NCBI RefSeq assembly: GCF_004217095.1
Contig: NZ_SHKO01000002.1
Coordinates: forward strand, 186,001-250,000
Length of the DNA stretch: 64,000 nucleotides
DNA from: Advenella incenata
GTDB lineage: Bacteria > Pseudomonadota > Gammaproteobacteria > Burkholderiales > Burkholderiaceae_B
Direction: 5' to 3'
Below the pieces are notes generated by a model that had not been told where the DNA came from, searched no databases, and saw only the letters and a list, made by a program, of their open reading frames with translations. Below are positions 36,076 to 44,655 of the stretch, one piece after another (the first letter of the stretch is position 1; the number at the start of each line of letters is the position of its first letter). The position numbers and the translations under genes are program-made.

Positions 36076-36413
36076 TGCTTATCCTTTCTGTGTCTATGGT
36101 ATTTATATAAAAATGCGCCGCACCATCGCAAGCGACGGTACCGCATAAGGTTGGTTTTTTATATTCTTGTGCCTATCCCGATAATAAACGGACTGGCGCA
36201 ATTTTGCATGCGCAGCACGTGGTAATGAAATATTTTTCATCCGATCTTCCACCGACCGGCTTGCGGGCAAACCCAAAAAGGCCGCCTTTTGCACTTGCCC
36301 GGGTCCGTTGCCAGACCGTGCAAGACAGTTGCAGTTCATGGCTCCAGGGTTCATAATCGCCCCATCCAATCTCCTTCTGCCTCCCGGGCGTATGCCTGTG
36401 CTGTATCGTAACA
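36076..36413. other. Divergent gap between the aldehyde dehydrogenase and tctD genes
   Basis: These 338 bases must carry the promoters for both directions. They are AT-richer near both ends. I did not find a clear repeat, hairpin or gene. Confidence 0.4.
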
Positions 36414-37094
36414 ATGAGAATATTACTTGTAGAAGACGAACCGTCCCTGGCCAAATGGCTTGCCAAAAGCCTGGCGCGCTATGCAGGTTTTATCGTCGAA
36501 TGGGCTGACGATGGGCTGTTGGCGGTGCGACGTCTGGAGCTTGAGGAGTATGATGCGGTGATTCTGGACCTGGGCCTGCCGGGGCTGGACGGCGCCGGCG
36601 TGCTGGCGCGCATGCGGGCACGCGACGATCGCACGCCCGTGCTGGTTTTGACTGCGCGCGACTCCCTGAACCAGCGCATTGATCTGCTGCATCAGGGCGC
36701 CGATGATTTTCTGGCCAAGCCTTTTGAAATGGGCGAGCTGGAAGCGCGCCTGACGGCGCTGATCCGGCGCAGTCGTGGCAAAAGCCGTCCGCGGTTGCTA
36801 TTGGGCAACCTGTCCCTGGACGCGGGCCTGCAGCAGTTTTATCTGGCCGACCAGCCGCTGGCGCTGTCGCCCCGGGAAACCGCCGTATTGCGTGTGCTGA
36901 TGCAACGTAGTGGCGAACCGGTGAGCAAGCAATCCATTCTGGACCGGGTCGTGGCCGACGATAAGGAAGTCAATCTGGAAGCCATTGAAGTGATCGTGCA
37001 TCGCCTGCGCAAGAAACTGGCCGATAGCGGCACGCAAATTGTCACGGTGCGTGGCGTGGGTTACAGCCTGGAAGCATTGGCGGCGCAGGCATGA
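36414..37094 (+). CDS. tctD: OmpR-family response regulator, TctD-like
   Basis: This 226-residue protein has a receiver domain (1-117) with acidic pocket E7-D8, phosphoacceptor D52 (AVILDLGLPG) and the conserved Lys in FLAKPF. A winged-helix DNA-binding domain (about 130-222) contains LSPRETAVLRVLMQRSGEPVSKQSIL and EVIVHRLRKKL. It receives the phosphoryl group from the kinase whose gene overlaps its stop by 4 bases. Its position ahead of tctCBA matches TctDE systems that turn on tricarboxylate uptake. Confidence 0.92.
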   Translation: MRILLVEDEPSLAKWLAKSLARYAGFIVEWADDGLLAVRRLELEEYDAVILDLGLPGLDGAGVLARMRARDDRTPVLVLTARDSLNQRIDLLHQGADDFLAKPFEMGELEARLTALIRRSRGKSRPRLLLGNLSLDAGLQQFYLADQPLALSPRETAVLRVLMQRSGEPVSKQSILDRVVADDKEVNLEAIEVIVHRLRKKLADSGTQIVTVRGVGYSLEALAAQA

Positions 37095-38506
37095 AGCTGT
37101 TTTCGCGCAGCCTCAAATCCATTTTGCTATGGCTGCTGGTGCCGGCGCTTTTGCTTACCATGCTGACCGCCCTGGGATTGTCGAGCAAGGACCTGCGCAA
37201 GCAAATTACAGTGGCCTACGATCGCTCCCTGGTCGGCGCGCTCAATTCACTGAACCATAACATCTCTACCCAAAGTGGCGGGCTCTCGCTGGAGCAGCCC
37301 TACACTCTGCTGGAGTTTTACGAGCTGACGGCCAATGCCGACGTATTTTTCAAGATTGCCGCCGACGACGGCCTGTCGGTTATTGGCAATGCCGATCTGC
37401 CGATGCCGGAAATGGCTCTGGAGTCGGGCAAAGCCTATTTTTTCGATACTGTTTATCTGGGCGAGCCGGTGCGCTCGGTGGTCATGGCGCGCGAAGCCGT
37501 GCCGCCCCTGTACGGCGATAAAAGCGTACGCATCATCATTCAGGTTGCCGAAGGCATTGGCGATAGGGAATCCTTTATCAACCGCATGTTATGGCGCTCG
37601 GTAGGGCGGGATCTGCTGCTCATTGCCGTTGTGATGATCATTGTGATCGTCGGTATTGTTTTCGCCGTACGGCCGCTGGAGCGCCTGCGCTACGAGATGC
37701 GCTCGCGCACCCTCAATGATCTGCGGCCGGTAAGCACAGAGGGGATGCCCAAAGAGGTCAAGCCGCTGGTCAATGCGATCAACCAGCACATGCAGCGCTA
37801 TACCGAGCAGGCGGGCCGCCAGCGCCAGTTTCTGGATGACGCTTCGCATCAGCTGAAAACTCCGTTGGCTGTGCTCAAGACACAGCTGGATTACGCCTTG
37901 CGTGAATCGGACCCGCAGGAAGTGCGCGAGGTGCTGCTGTCCATGCATGAAGGGGTGGATCGAGCCATCCGCATGACCAGCCAGATGCTGGCGTTGGCGC
38001 GCGTGCGCGATTCGCTGGATACCCAGGTCTGGCAAGATAGCGCCCCGGTTGATCTGGGTGCAGTGGTCAATGAACTGGTGCGCGATCTGTGGCCGGTCAT
38101 ACGCGAGCGACGCATTGACCTGGAAGTCATGCCGCCCGATACCCCGCTGTACGTGCGCGGGGTTGCCTGGTTGTTGCAGGAAGCGTTGCGTAACGTGCTG
38201 GATAATGCCATTCGCTATTGTCCGCAACAGGGGACGGTCGCAATTTCGCTGGTGCGCCTGGACGATACGACGGCCCAGGTCGTGGTCGAAGATAATGGCC
38301 CGGGGATGTCCGAAGAGGACAGGCAGAAAGCCGGCACCCGCTTCCGGCGGGGCAAGGCGGGCAAACATTTGCCCGGAGCCGGCCTGGGGCTGGCCATTGT
38401 CAGCACCATCTTGCAAATGCATCAGGCCCGGATGGTTCTCGAGCCTGGCGAGCGGCTCAAGGGCTTGCGTGTGCGCCTAGTGTTTACCCTTAATTTGACG
38501 CCTTAA
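37091..38506 (+). CDS. tctE: Sensor histidine kinase, TctE-like
   Basis: This 471-residue inner-membrane kinase has TM1 (about 11-31), a periplasmic sensor part (about 32-170), TM2 (about 176-196), a HAMP-like linker, the H-box DDASHQLKTPLAVLK with phosphoacceptor H253, and an ATPase domain with N-box LLQEALRNVLDNAIRY, G1 VEDNGPGMS and G2 PGAGLGLAIV. The periplasmic part resembles the 2CSK_N sensor of TctE-type kinases. It would sense external tricarboxylate and phosphorylate TctD. Confidence 0.92.
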   Translation: MKLFSRSLKSILLWLLVPALLLTMLTALGLSSKDLRKQITVAYDRSLVGALNSLNHNISTQSGGLSLEQPYTLLEFYELTANADVFFKIAADDGLSVIGNADLPMPEMALESGKAYFFDTVYLGEPVRSVVMAREAVPPLYGDKSVRIIIQVAEGIGDRESFINRMLWRSVGRDLLLIAVVMIIVIVGIVFAVRPLERLRYEMRSRTLNDLRPVSTEGMPKEVKPLVNAINQHMQRYTEQAGRQRQFLDDASHQLKTPLAVLKTQLDYALRESDPQEVREVLLSMHEGVDRAIRMTSQMLALARVRDSLDTQVWQDSAPVDLGAVVNELVRDLWPVIRERRIDLEVMPPDTPLYVRGVAWLLQEALRNVLDNAIRYCPQQGTVAISLVRLDDTTAQVVVEDNGPGMSEEDRQKAGTRFRRGKAGKHLPGAGLGLAIVSTILQMHQARMVLEPGERLKGLRVRLVFTLNLTP

Positions 38507-38728
38507 ACGGCATTGCCGCCGTTTTTGAAAGGCAATCGAAAGGTTCCATCTGTAAGGTACGCAAAGTTCATTGGTCCCGTGCGTCGCGGCGGTTGCGCAA
38601 CGCGCAGGGCGGGTTTTGCCAGGATTTGGTGCGCGCATGTGCGCCAGAGCAACAGGCAGAACCGAACGGCTGGTCAGGCTGCAGGCCCGGCCAATTCCTA
38701 CCATTTAATTATAAAGATGAGACTAACC

Positions 38729-39724
38729 ATGCGTTCTTCTTTCCTGTCCCGAGCCTTCGGTGCTTCTGTCATTGCTGCTCAGCTTGCGATTGCACCGGCC
38801 GCGTTTGCCGACGAACCCCGTCGTCCTGAATGTATTGCACCGGCCCAGCCGGGTGGTGGTTTTGACCTGACCTGCCGTCTGGCGCAGGAAGGCCTCAAAC
38901 AGAGTGGCGCCCTCAAGTCCGCGATGCGCATCGTGTATATGCCCGGTGGCATTGGCGCTGTTGCCTACAATAACGTGGTTGCACAAAAACCGTCTGAAGG
39001 CGGCAATATTGTGGCGTTTTCGGGCGGCTCATTGCTCAATCTGGCCCAGGGCAAGTTCGGCAAGTACAACGAAAACGATGTCCGCTGGCTTGCCGCCGTG
39101 GGTACCGATTACGGCGTGGCTGTCGTACGCGATGATTCTCCCTATAAAGATCTGAAATCGCTAATGCAGGCGTTCAAGGATGATCCGACCAAGATCGTGC
39201 TTGGCGCCGGTGGCACCGTAGGCAGTCAGGACTGGATGAAGGCGGCGCTCACGGCCAAGGCAGCGGGCGTGGATTACAAGAAGATGCGTTTTGTCGCCTT
39301 TGAAGGGGGCGGCGAGTCTGTCACCGCACTGCGTGGCGGCCATATTCAAGCCTATATGGGTGATGCGGCAGAAGCCTTCACCATGCTCGAAGGCGGCGCG
39401 CCCATCAGAGTGCTGGCCGTATTCAACGACAAGCGTCTGGAAGGCAAGTTCAAGGACGTACCCACCGCCAAGGAACAGGGCTTTGATATTCAGTGGCCGA
39501 TTATTCGCGGTTACTATGTCGGCCCCAAAGTGTCCGACGCAGATTACACCTTCTGGCTTGATGCTTTCAAGAAGATGACTGGCGATCCGGGCTTTGCCAA
39601 ACTGCGCGAACAGCAGGGCCTGTTTCCCTTTGACAAAACCGGTCCCGAGCTGGACGCCTACGTTAAGCAACAGGTTGCCGAGTACCGGAAACTGGCCGAT
39701 TCCTTTGGCCTGATGAAAAAATAA
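38729..39724 (+). CDS. tctC: Tricarboxylate-type periplasmic receptor (TctC)
   Basis: This 331-residue protein has a signal peptide (cleavage after AFA, about residue 25). It carries the TctC-specific start ECIAPAQPGGGFDLTCRL, which differs from ordinary Bug proteins (YP.KPI..IVP) and matches the citrate-type receptor. IRGYYVGPKVSDADYTFW is another TctC-type segment. The start at ATG 38729 is tentative; ATG 38717 four codons upstream is equally in frame. Citrate or a related tricarboxylate is the probable ligand, supported by the adjacent TctDE. Confidence 0.88.
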   Translation: MRSSFLSRAFGASVIAAQLAIAPAAFADEPRRPECIAPAQPGGGFDLTCRLAQEGLKQSGALKSAMRIVYMPGGIGAVAYNNVVAQKPSEGGNIVAFSGGSLLNLAQGKFGKYNENDVRWLAAVGTDYGVAVVRDDSPYKDLKSLMQAFKDDPTKIVLGAGGTVGSQDWMKAALTAKAAGVDYKKMRFVAFEGGGESVTALRGGHIQAYMGDAAEAFTMLEGGAPIRVLAVFNDKRLEGKFKDVPTAKEQGFDIQWPIIRGYYVGPKVSDADYTFWLDAFKKMTGDPGFAKLREQQGLFPFDKTGPELDAYVKQQVAEYRKLADSFGLMKK

Positions 39725-39810
39725 CAGTGCCGCCTGACCGCTGCCGCCAGTACACGCGGGCAGCGGCCGGCGCTGACGCGCTGTGACAATCTCTGTCTGG
39801 AACTACCACC

Positions 39811-40248
39811 ATGAATGATCGCATATTGGGGATTGTATCCCTGGGGCTTGCCATATTCCTGACCATCTTCGGCTGGAACCTGCATGCACCCGTTTCCTAC
39901 GAGCCCGTGGGCCCGCGCGCCTTTCCGTTGCTCATTGCGCTGGTCATCGGCCTGTGCGGGCTGTGGCTTATTTACAAAAACGAATTTACCGCCGAGGCCA
40001 ATCCGCCCGGCGCCAATAGCCGCATTTTCCTGATGGTGCTGGTTGCCATGGGTTACGCATTCCTGTTTCAATGGCTCGGCTTCATTATTGCTACCGCGCT
40101 CATGACTGTGCTGGTCGGTCGCCTGTTCGGCGGTGCCTGGATCAAGTGTCTGATCGGCGGCGTTGTCATGGGTATTTTGTTTTTCCTGCTGTTTGATCGC
40201 GCGCTTGATGTCGTGCTGCCAACAGGTATTCTGGAGGGCTTGCTATGA
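39811..40248 (+). CDS. tctB: TctB small membrane subunit of the tricarboxylate transporter
   Basis: This 145-residue protein has four membrane segments (about 5-22, 38-54, 71-105 split, and 115-133) and the family landmark SYEPVGPRAFPLLIALVIGL. Its stop overlaps the tctA start by four bases. Confidence 0.9.
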   Translation: MNDRILGIVSLGLAIFLTIFGWNLHAPVSYEPVGPRAFPLLIALVIGLCGLWLIYKNEFTAEANPPGANSRIFLMVLVAMGYAFLFQWLGFIIATALMTVLVGRLFGGAWIKCLIGGVVMGILFFLLFDRALDVVLPTGILEGLL

Positions 40249-41786
40249 GCGGCTTACTCGATCATTTATCTATCGGTTTCGGTGTTGCACTGACCTGGAG
40301 TAATCTGCTCATTGCGGCGGTCGGCGCTTTCCTTGGTACGCTGGTGGGCGTGCTGCCCGGCCTGGGACCCATCAATGGCGTAGCCATGTTGATTCCGTTG
40401 GCATTTGCCATGAACTTTCCGCCTGAATCTGCCCTGATTCTGCTGGCGGCCGTCTATGTAGGCGCTGAATATGGCGGGCGGATTACATCGATTCTGCTCA
40501 ACGTACCTGGTGAAGCCAGTGCGATCATGACCACGCTTGATGGCTATCCGCTGGCGCGCCAGGGCCTGGCCAATGTCGCGCTGTCGTTGTCTGCCTGGTC
40601 TGCTTTCTTCGGCGCCATGGTTTCGGTGGTCGGCATTATGCTGCTGGCGCCGATGCTGGCGCGCTGGGCCCTGGCTTTTGGCCCGCCCGAGTATTTTGTC
40701 CTGATGATTTTTTCGTTTTGCTGCCTGACCAGCCTGCTGGGTAAAAAACCGGTCAAGGGAACGCTGGCGGCCATGCTGGGTCTGGCCATTTCTGTGGTTG
40801 GCGTGGATGCCAACTCCGGGGTCTATCGCTATACGTTTGACTCGGTGCATCTGGCCGATGGCATCGAGTTCGTGGTCGTCGTGATTGCGCTGTTTGCAGT
40901 GGCCGAGCTACTTGAAATGCTTGAGAAGGTCATGGGCGGACAGCACGTGGAAGTCGATTCCAGTGGCCGTAAAATGTTCAATCTGAAAGAGCTGGCCTTT
41001 ACCTGGTGGAGTGTCGTGCGCAGCTCCTTTGTCGGCTTTGTCGTGGGCGTACTGCCGGGTGCCGGTGCCAGTGTGGCCGCAGCGGTGGCCTATTCACAGG
41101 AAAAGCGCATCATCGAGGGCAAGGATCCCAATGCCAAGTTTGGTAAGGGCGATATGCGTGGCCTGGTTGCACCGGAAGCGGCAGCGACCGGCTCTGCCAT
41201 CGGCTCCTTTGTGCCCATGCTGACCCTGGGGGTACCTGGTTCGGGCACCACGGCGGTGATGATGGGTGCGCTCACGCTGTATAACATTACGCCCGGTCCG
41301 GTGCTGTTTGAATCCAAACCCGAACTGGTGTGGGGGCTGATCGCATCGCTGTTTATTGCCAACGTCATGCTGTTTATCATGAACGTACCGATGGTGCGGG
41401 TGTTCTCCAAAGTGCTTGCCGTTCCTGGCTGGCTACTGGTCCCGGGCATTTTGTGCATCAGCTTTATCGGTGTGTATGCGATCAATGCAGGCAGTTTTGA
41501 TCTGATGATGGTTGTGATAGTCGGCGTGATCGGTTACTGGTTGCGCAAGATGGAAATTCCCATGGCGCCGCTGGTGCTTGGGGTGGTGCTGGGCGACATG
41601 ATGGAGCAAAACCTGCGCCGCGCCCTGTCCATTACCAATGGCGACGCCACGATCCTGGTTCAGAGCAATATCTCCATCGGCCTGTGGATCGCGTCGGCGG
41701 CGGTTGTGGTAGTGCCGTTGCTGTTGCGCAAGTTCAGTCGCAAAGGCAAAAAGCTGTTGGCGCAAGCCGCAGACGACGGTGAGTAA
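40245..41786 (+). CDS. tctA: TctA large membrane subunit of the tricarboxylate transporter
   Basis: This 513-residue protein has about 12 membrane segments and typical TctA loops: GVLPGLGPINGVAMLIPLAFA near the start, GVLPGAGASVAAAVAYSQEK in the middle, and GVPGSGTTAVMMGALTLYNITPGP. It completes the unit tctCBA downstream of tctDE, the classic arrangement first known from Salmonella citrate uptake. A terminator follows. Confidence 0.93.
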   Translation: MSGLLDHLSIGFGVALTWSNLLIAAVGAFLGTLVGVLPGLGPINGVAMLIPLAFAMNFPPESALILLAAVYVGAEYGGRITSILLNVPGEASAIMTTLDGYPLARQGLANVALSLSAWSAFFGAMVSVVGIMLLAPMLARWALAFGPPEYFVLMIFSFCCLTSLLGKKPVKGTLAAMLGLAISVVGVDANSGVYRYTFDSVHLADGIEFVVVVIALFAVAELLEMLEKVMGGQHVEVDSSGRKMFNLKELAFTWWSVVRSSFVGFVVGVLPGAGASVAAAVAYSQEKRIIEGKDPNAKFGKGDMRGLVAPEAAATGSAIGSFVPMLTLGVPGSGTTAVMMGALTLYNITPGPVLFESKPELVWGLIASLFIANVMLFIMNVPMVRVFSKVLAVPGWLLVPGILCISFIGVYAINAGSFDLMMVVIVGVIGYWLRKMEIPMAPLVLGVVLGDMMEQNLRRALSITNGDATILVQSNISIGLWIASAAVVVVPLLLRKFSRKGKKLLAQAADDGE

Positions 41787-41816
41787 GCGGTACTGATCGT
41801 ACTGTGCCGCAGTATC

Positions 41817-41848
41817 AAAAAGGGGTGCCCGGTGGGGCGCCCCTTTTT
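41817..41848. terminator. Bidirectional terminator between tctA and the N-formylglutamate amidohydrolase gene
   Basis: AAAAAGGGG-T-GCCC (41817-41830) is matched by GGGC-G-CCCCTTTTT (41835-41848) with one wobble in the stem, and A and T tails on the two sides. It serves both convergent genes. Confidence 0.8.
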
Positions 41849-41925
41849 GTTTGAGCAAGTAAAGCGTGATGGCCGTGGGTTATTTCATACGTCATAGGGT
41901 GACGGACTGCGCAACACGGAGCCAA

Positions 41926-42723
41926 TCACATTTGTGCGTAGCGCAACGTGGTTTCCAGCGCCTGCTGCAGCAATGGGGTAACCCTGGCTGCCTTGGCCTG
42001 ATCGTAGGCAAAGGGCCGGGACTCCTGCATATAGGCAATCTGGGTCAGTTCCAGTTGTACTGCGTGAATGCGCTCGGCCGGGTTGCCATACTGGCGGGTG
42101 ATATAGCCGCCCTTGAAGCGACCATTGGCCGCAGCGGTAAACTGTCCATCCTGTTCGATCTGTTGCGCGAGCACCGAGCACAGTTGTGGATGCGCGCTTT
42201 GATTATTGGCGGTGCCGAAATTGAAGTCTGTCAGTTTGCCGGGAAAAAAACGGCTGATCTCGGAACGGATGGAATGCGCTTCCCACAGAACCGCAAACCC
42301 GTGTTCCTGCTTGATACGCTGCAGCTCTGTTTGCAGCGCCGTGTGATACGGCTCCCAGAACAATTGCCGACGCCGGATTTTTTCCTGCTCTGACGGTTCG
42401 CGCCCCGCCAGATAAAGTGGTTCCTTGTCAAAGGTGTCTACGGGACACAAGCCGGTGGTGTCCTGGCCCGGATACAGGTTCTCGTCATCGTGCGGGCGGT
42501 TCAGATCAATAATATAGCGCGAATAGACCGGCGTCAGAAAAGAGGCGCCGCCATCCCTGGCGAATCCGTAAAGCCGGTCCAGATGCCAGTCGGTATCATC
42601 CACGAATCCGGCCACTTGCGTGAAGTTCGTGGCAATCTGCGGATCCAGCCTGGTCCCCATGTGGGGAATGGAAATGAGCAGGGGGATAGCGCCTTGCTGC
42701 AGGGAAAAAATGGGTTCCGACAT
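41926..42723 (-). CDS. hutG: N-formylglutamate amidohydrolase (HutG-like)
   Basis: This 265-residue protein has the family motifs ISIPHMGTRL, DDTDWHLDRLY, YIIDLNRPHDDENLYPGQ and LWEAHSIRSEI, containing the His and Glu residues that bind the catalytic zinc. It hydrolyses N-formyl-L-glutamate to formate and glutamate, the last step of one histidine pathway. No other hut genes are in the window; instead it follows a gamma-glutamyltransferase gene by 30 bases on the same strand. It may therefore act on another N-acyl-glutamate. Confidence 0.85.
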   Translation of the reverse strand: MSEPIFSLQQGAIPLLISIPHMGTRLDPQIATNFTQVAGFVDDTDWHLDRLYGFARDGGASFLTPVYSRYIIDLNRPHDDENLYPGQDTTGLCPVDTFDKEPLYLAGREPSEQEKIRRRQLFWEPYHTALQTELQRIKQEHGFAVLWEAHSIRSEISRFFPGKLTDFNFGTANNQSAHPQLCSVLAQQIEQDGQFTAAANGRFKGGYITRQYGNPAERIHAVQLELTQIAYMQESRPFAYDQAKAARVTPLLQQALETTLRYAQM

Positions 42724-42753
42724 GGTTACTCCGTTGGGTCGTTCAACGTGGCT

Positions 42754-44343
42754 TCAGAAACCGACGGCCTGACCATCGCGGCGGGAGTCGGACGCTGCGT
42801 AATAGCCATGCTCTGCTTTATAAATAAGCTGTGCGGAGCCAAACTCAAGGCTGTCGGCAGCTGCGACGTCTACCCGGTGCCCACGCGCCTTCAGGCTCTG
42901 GATCACGGCCTCAGGCGTATGGGCTTCCAGATACACGATAGGACCGTTTTCCACGCGAAAGCGCGGCGCATCGCTCATGGCTTGCGGGTTTTGTGCGAAT
43001 GCCCCCAGGCGCGCCACCATTTGCGCATGTCCCTGCGCCTGCATGCTGCCGCCCATGACGCCAAATGACATCAGCGGCTTGCCCTGGCGGGTGATAAAGC
43101 CGGGGATAATGGTGTGCATGGGTTTTTTCTTTGGTCCGACACAGTTGGCATGCCCCTGACGAACATTGAAGCCGCAGCCGCGGTTATGCAATGCAATGCC
43201 GGTGCCCGGGACAACCACGCCGGAGCCAAAGCCGTGATAATTGGACTGGATGAACGACACCATCGTGCCGTCCTGATCAGCGGCGGTCAGATAAACCGTA
43301 CCGCCACTGGCAGGCATGCCGGCCGCCGGCGTCGACGCTTTGTCCATATTAATAAGGCGGGCGCGTTCCTTCAGATAGGCAGGCGACAACAGGTCTGCCG
43401 TGGTCATTGTCATATGGGCAGGATCGGCAATATGTTCATGCAGATCGGCAAACGCCAGTTTCATGGCCTCAACGCCCACATGATAAAAGTCGGGGCTGTC
43501 TACGCCCATGGATTCAAGATCGAACTGATCCAGGATGCCGACACCCATCAGGGCGGCAATACCCTGGCCATTGGGCGGAATCTCGTGCAGCGTCAGGTCA
43601 CGAAAGTTGGCACTGATGGGCTCAACCCATTCTGCCGCAGCGCTGTCCATGTCGGCCGCAGTCAGATAGCCGCCGGTCTGCTCGGCAAAGGCAATGATTT
43701 TTTCGGCAAGTGCGCCGCGGTAGAAGCTTTCGCCGCGGGTCTGGGCAATGTCCTTCAGGGTCGCGGCCTGTTCAGGAAACGTCCATAACTGGCCGGCCGT
43801 GGGAAACCCGCCCTCAGGCATAAATGCCTGGGCAAAACCGGGCTGGTCCTTGCAGGTCTCGCCCTGTGCAGCCCAGATGCGTGCAATGGTCGGTGAAACC
43901 ATAAAGCCCTGTTCCGCATAGCGGATGGCTGGTTCAAACAGCGCTTCAAAGGGCAATTTGCCGAATCGTTCCGACAGGGCACGCCAGCCGGCCACCTGCG
44001 TAGGTACGGTGACGGTGCCCCACCCCTTGCCGGGCATCGTCGGCTGGTCCTTGAACAGGTCATACGTCCATTTTTCGGGAGAGCGGCCACACGCGCTCAG
44101 TCCGTACAGTTTGCCTTCATGCCAGATCTGCACGAACAGATCGCCGCCAATACCGTTCATGACCGGTTCCACCACTGTCAGGGCGATCGCGGTAGCCAGC
44201 GCGCTGTCGACCGCGTTGCCGCCGCGGTAAAGCATGGACAGCCCGGCCTGCGCGGCCAGCGGTTGCGAAGTGCTGACAACATTGCGAGCAAAAACGGGCA
44301 TTTTCTGTGAACGGTAAGGGAAGGACCAGTTTAAATCGGACAT
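42754..44343 (-). CDS. Gamma-glutamyltransferase family protein without signal peptide (YwrD-like)
   Basis: This 529-residue Ntn-hydrolase has the usual large-subunit start VSTSQPLAAQAGLSMLYRGGNAVDSALATAIALTVVEPVMNGIGGD and a self-processing site at T349 in ASGGTVYLTAADQDG, after which the small subunit begins with the catalytic Thr. LHNRGCGF, which forms the active-site wall, follows. There is no N-terminal signal sequence, unlike periplasmic Ggt, so it should act in the cytoplasm. It probably cleaves or transfers a gamma-glutamyl group; the substrate is unknown. It is in one operon with the HutG-like gene and divergent from the aminotransferase gene. Confidence 0.88.
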   Translation of the reverse strand: MSDLNWSFPYRSQKMPVFARNVVSTSQPLAAQAGLSMLYRGGNAVDSALATAIALTVVEPVMNGIGGDLFVQIWHEGKLYGLSACGRSPEKWTYDLFKDQPTMPGKGWGTVTVPTQVAGWRALSERFGKLPFEALFEPAIRYAEQGFMVSPTIARIWAAQGETCKDQPGFAQAFMPEGGFPTAGQLWTFPEQAATLKDIAQTRGESFYRGALAEKIIAFAEQTGGYLTAADMDSAAAEWVEPISANFRDLTLHEIPPNGQGIAALMGVGILDQFDLESMGVDSPDFYHVGVEAMKLAFADLHEHIADPAHMTMTTADLLSPAYLKERARLINMDKASTPAAGMPASGGTVYLTAADQDGTMVSFIQSNYHGFGSGVVVPGTGIALHNRGCGFNVRQGHANCVGPKKKPMHTIIPGFITRQGKPLMSFGVMGGSMQAQGHAQMVARLGAFAQNPQAMSDAPRFRVENGPIVYLEAHTPEAVIQSLKARGHRVDVAAADSLEFGSAQLIYKAEHGYYAASDSRRDGQAVGF

Positions 44344-44655
44344 GGGAAATATTTCACTTCTGTTGAATGGAGGGAAGCAGCGCTCAAAAGCGATGCCATT
44401 TGTGTTATTTCATAATGAACATGATAATCATAGCTTATTATCAATGCACAACCGGCAGGACGCAGCGGGCCCCCGCATTTGCGTGAGCGGCCTGGCTACT
44501 TTGCCGGCCCACTCGCACGCGCTCAGGCGCTAGCCTGTGCCTGCTCTGCGACAATTCCTTTGGTGATTTCCCGGACAAAAGCCGGCGCGCTCGCCAAGCG
44601 GGCAGATAGCATGGATAATAACTATGAACCAGACGCAACCGATATTGGAGACACA
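44344..44655. other. Divergent gap between gamma-glutamyltransferase and aminotransferase genes
   Basis: These 312 bases hold promoters for both directions. The main element is an AT-rich inverted repeat at 44422-44443, listed separately. An upstream in-frame ATG at 44611 for the aminotransferase lacks a better ribosome site than the chosen one. Confidence 0.5.
44422..44443. promoter_or_regulatory. Inverted repeat TGATAAT-N8-ATTATCA, candidate operator
   Basis: The 7-bp arms (44422-44428 and 44437-44443) are perfect with an 8-nt spacer. The left half overlaps an 11-bp palindrome ATGATAATCAT (44421-44431) that also resembles a Fur half-site. It lies 79 bases upstream of the gamma-glutamyltransferase start and 213 bases upstream of the aminotransferase start. 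Confidence 0.5.
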
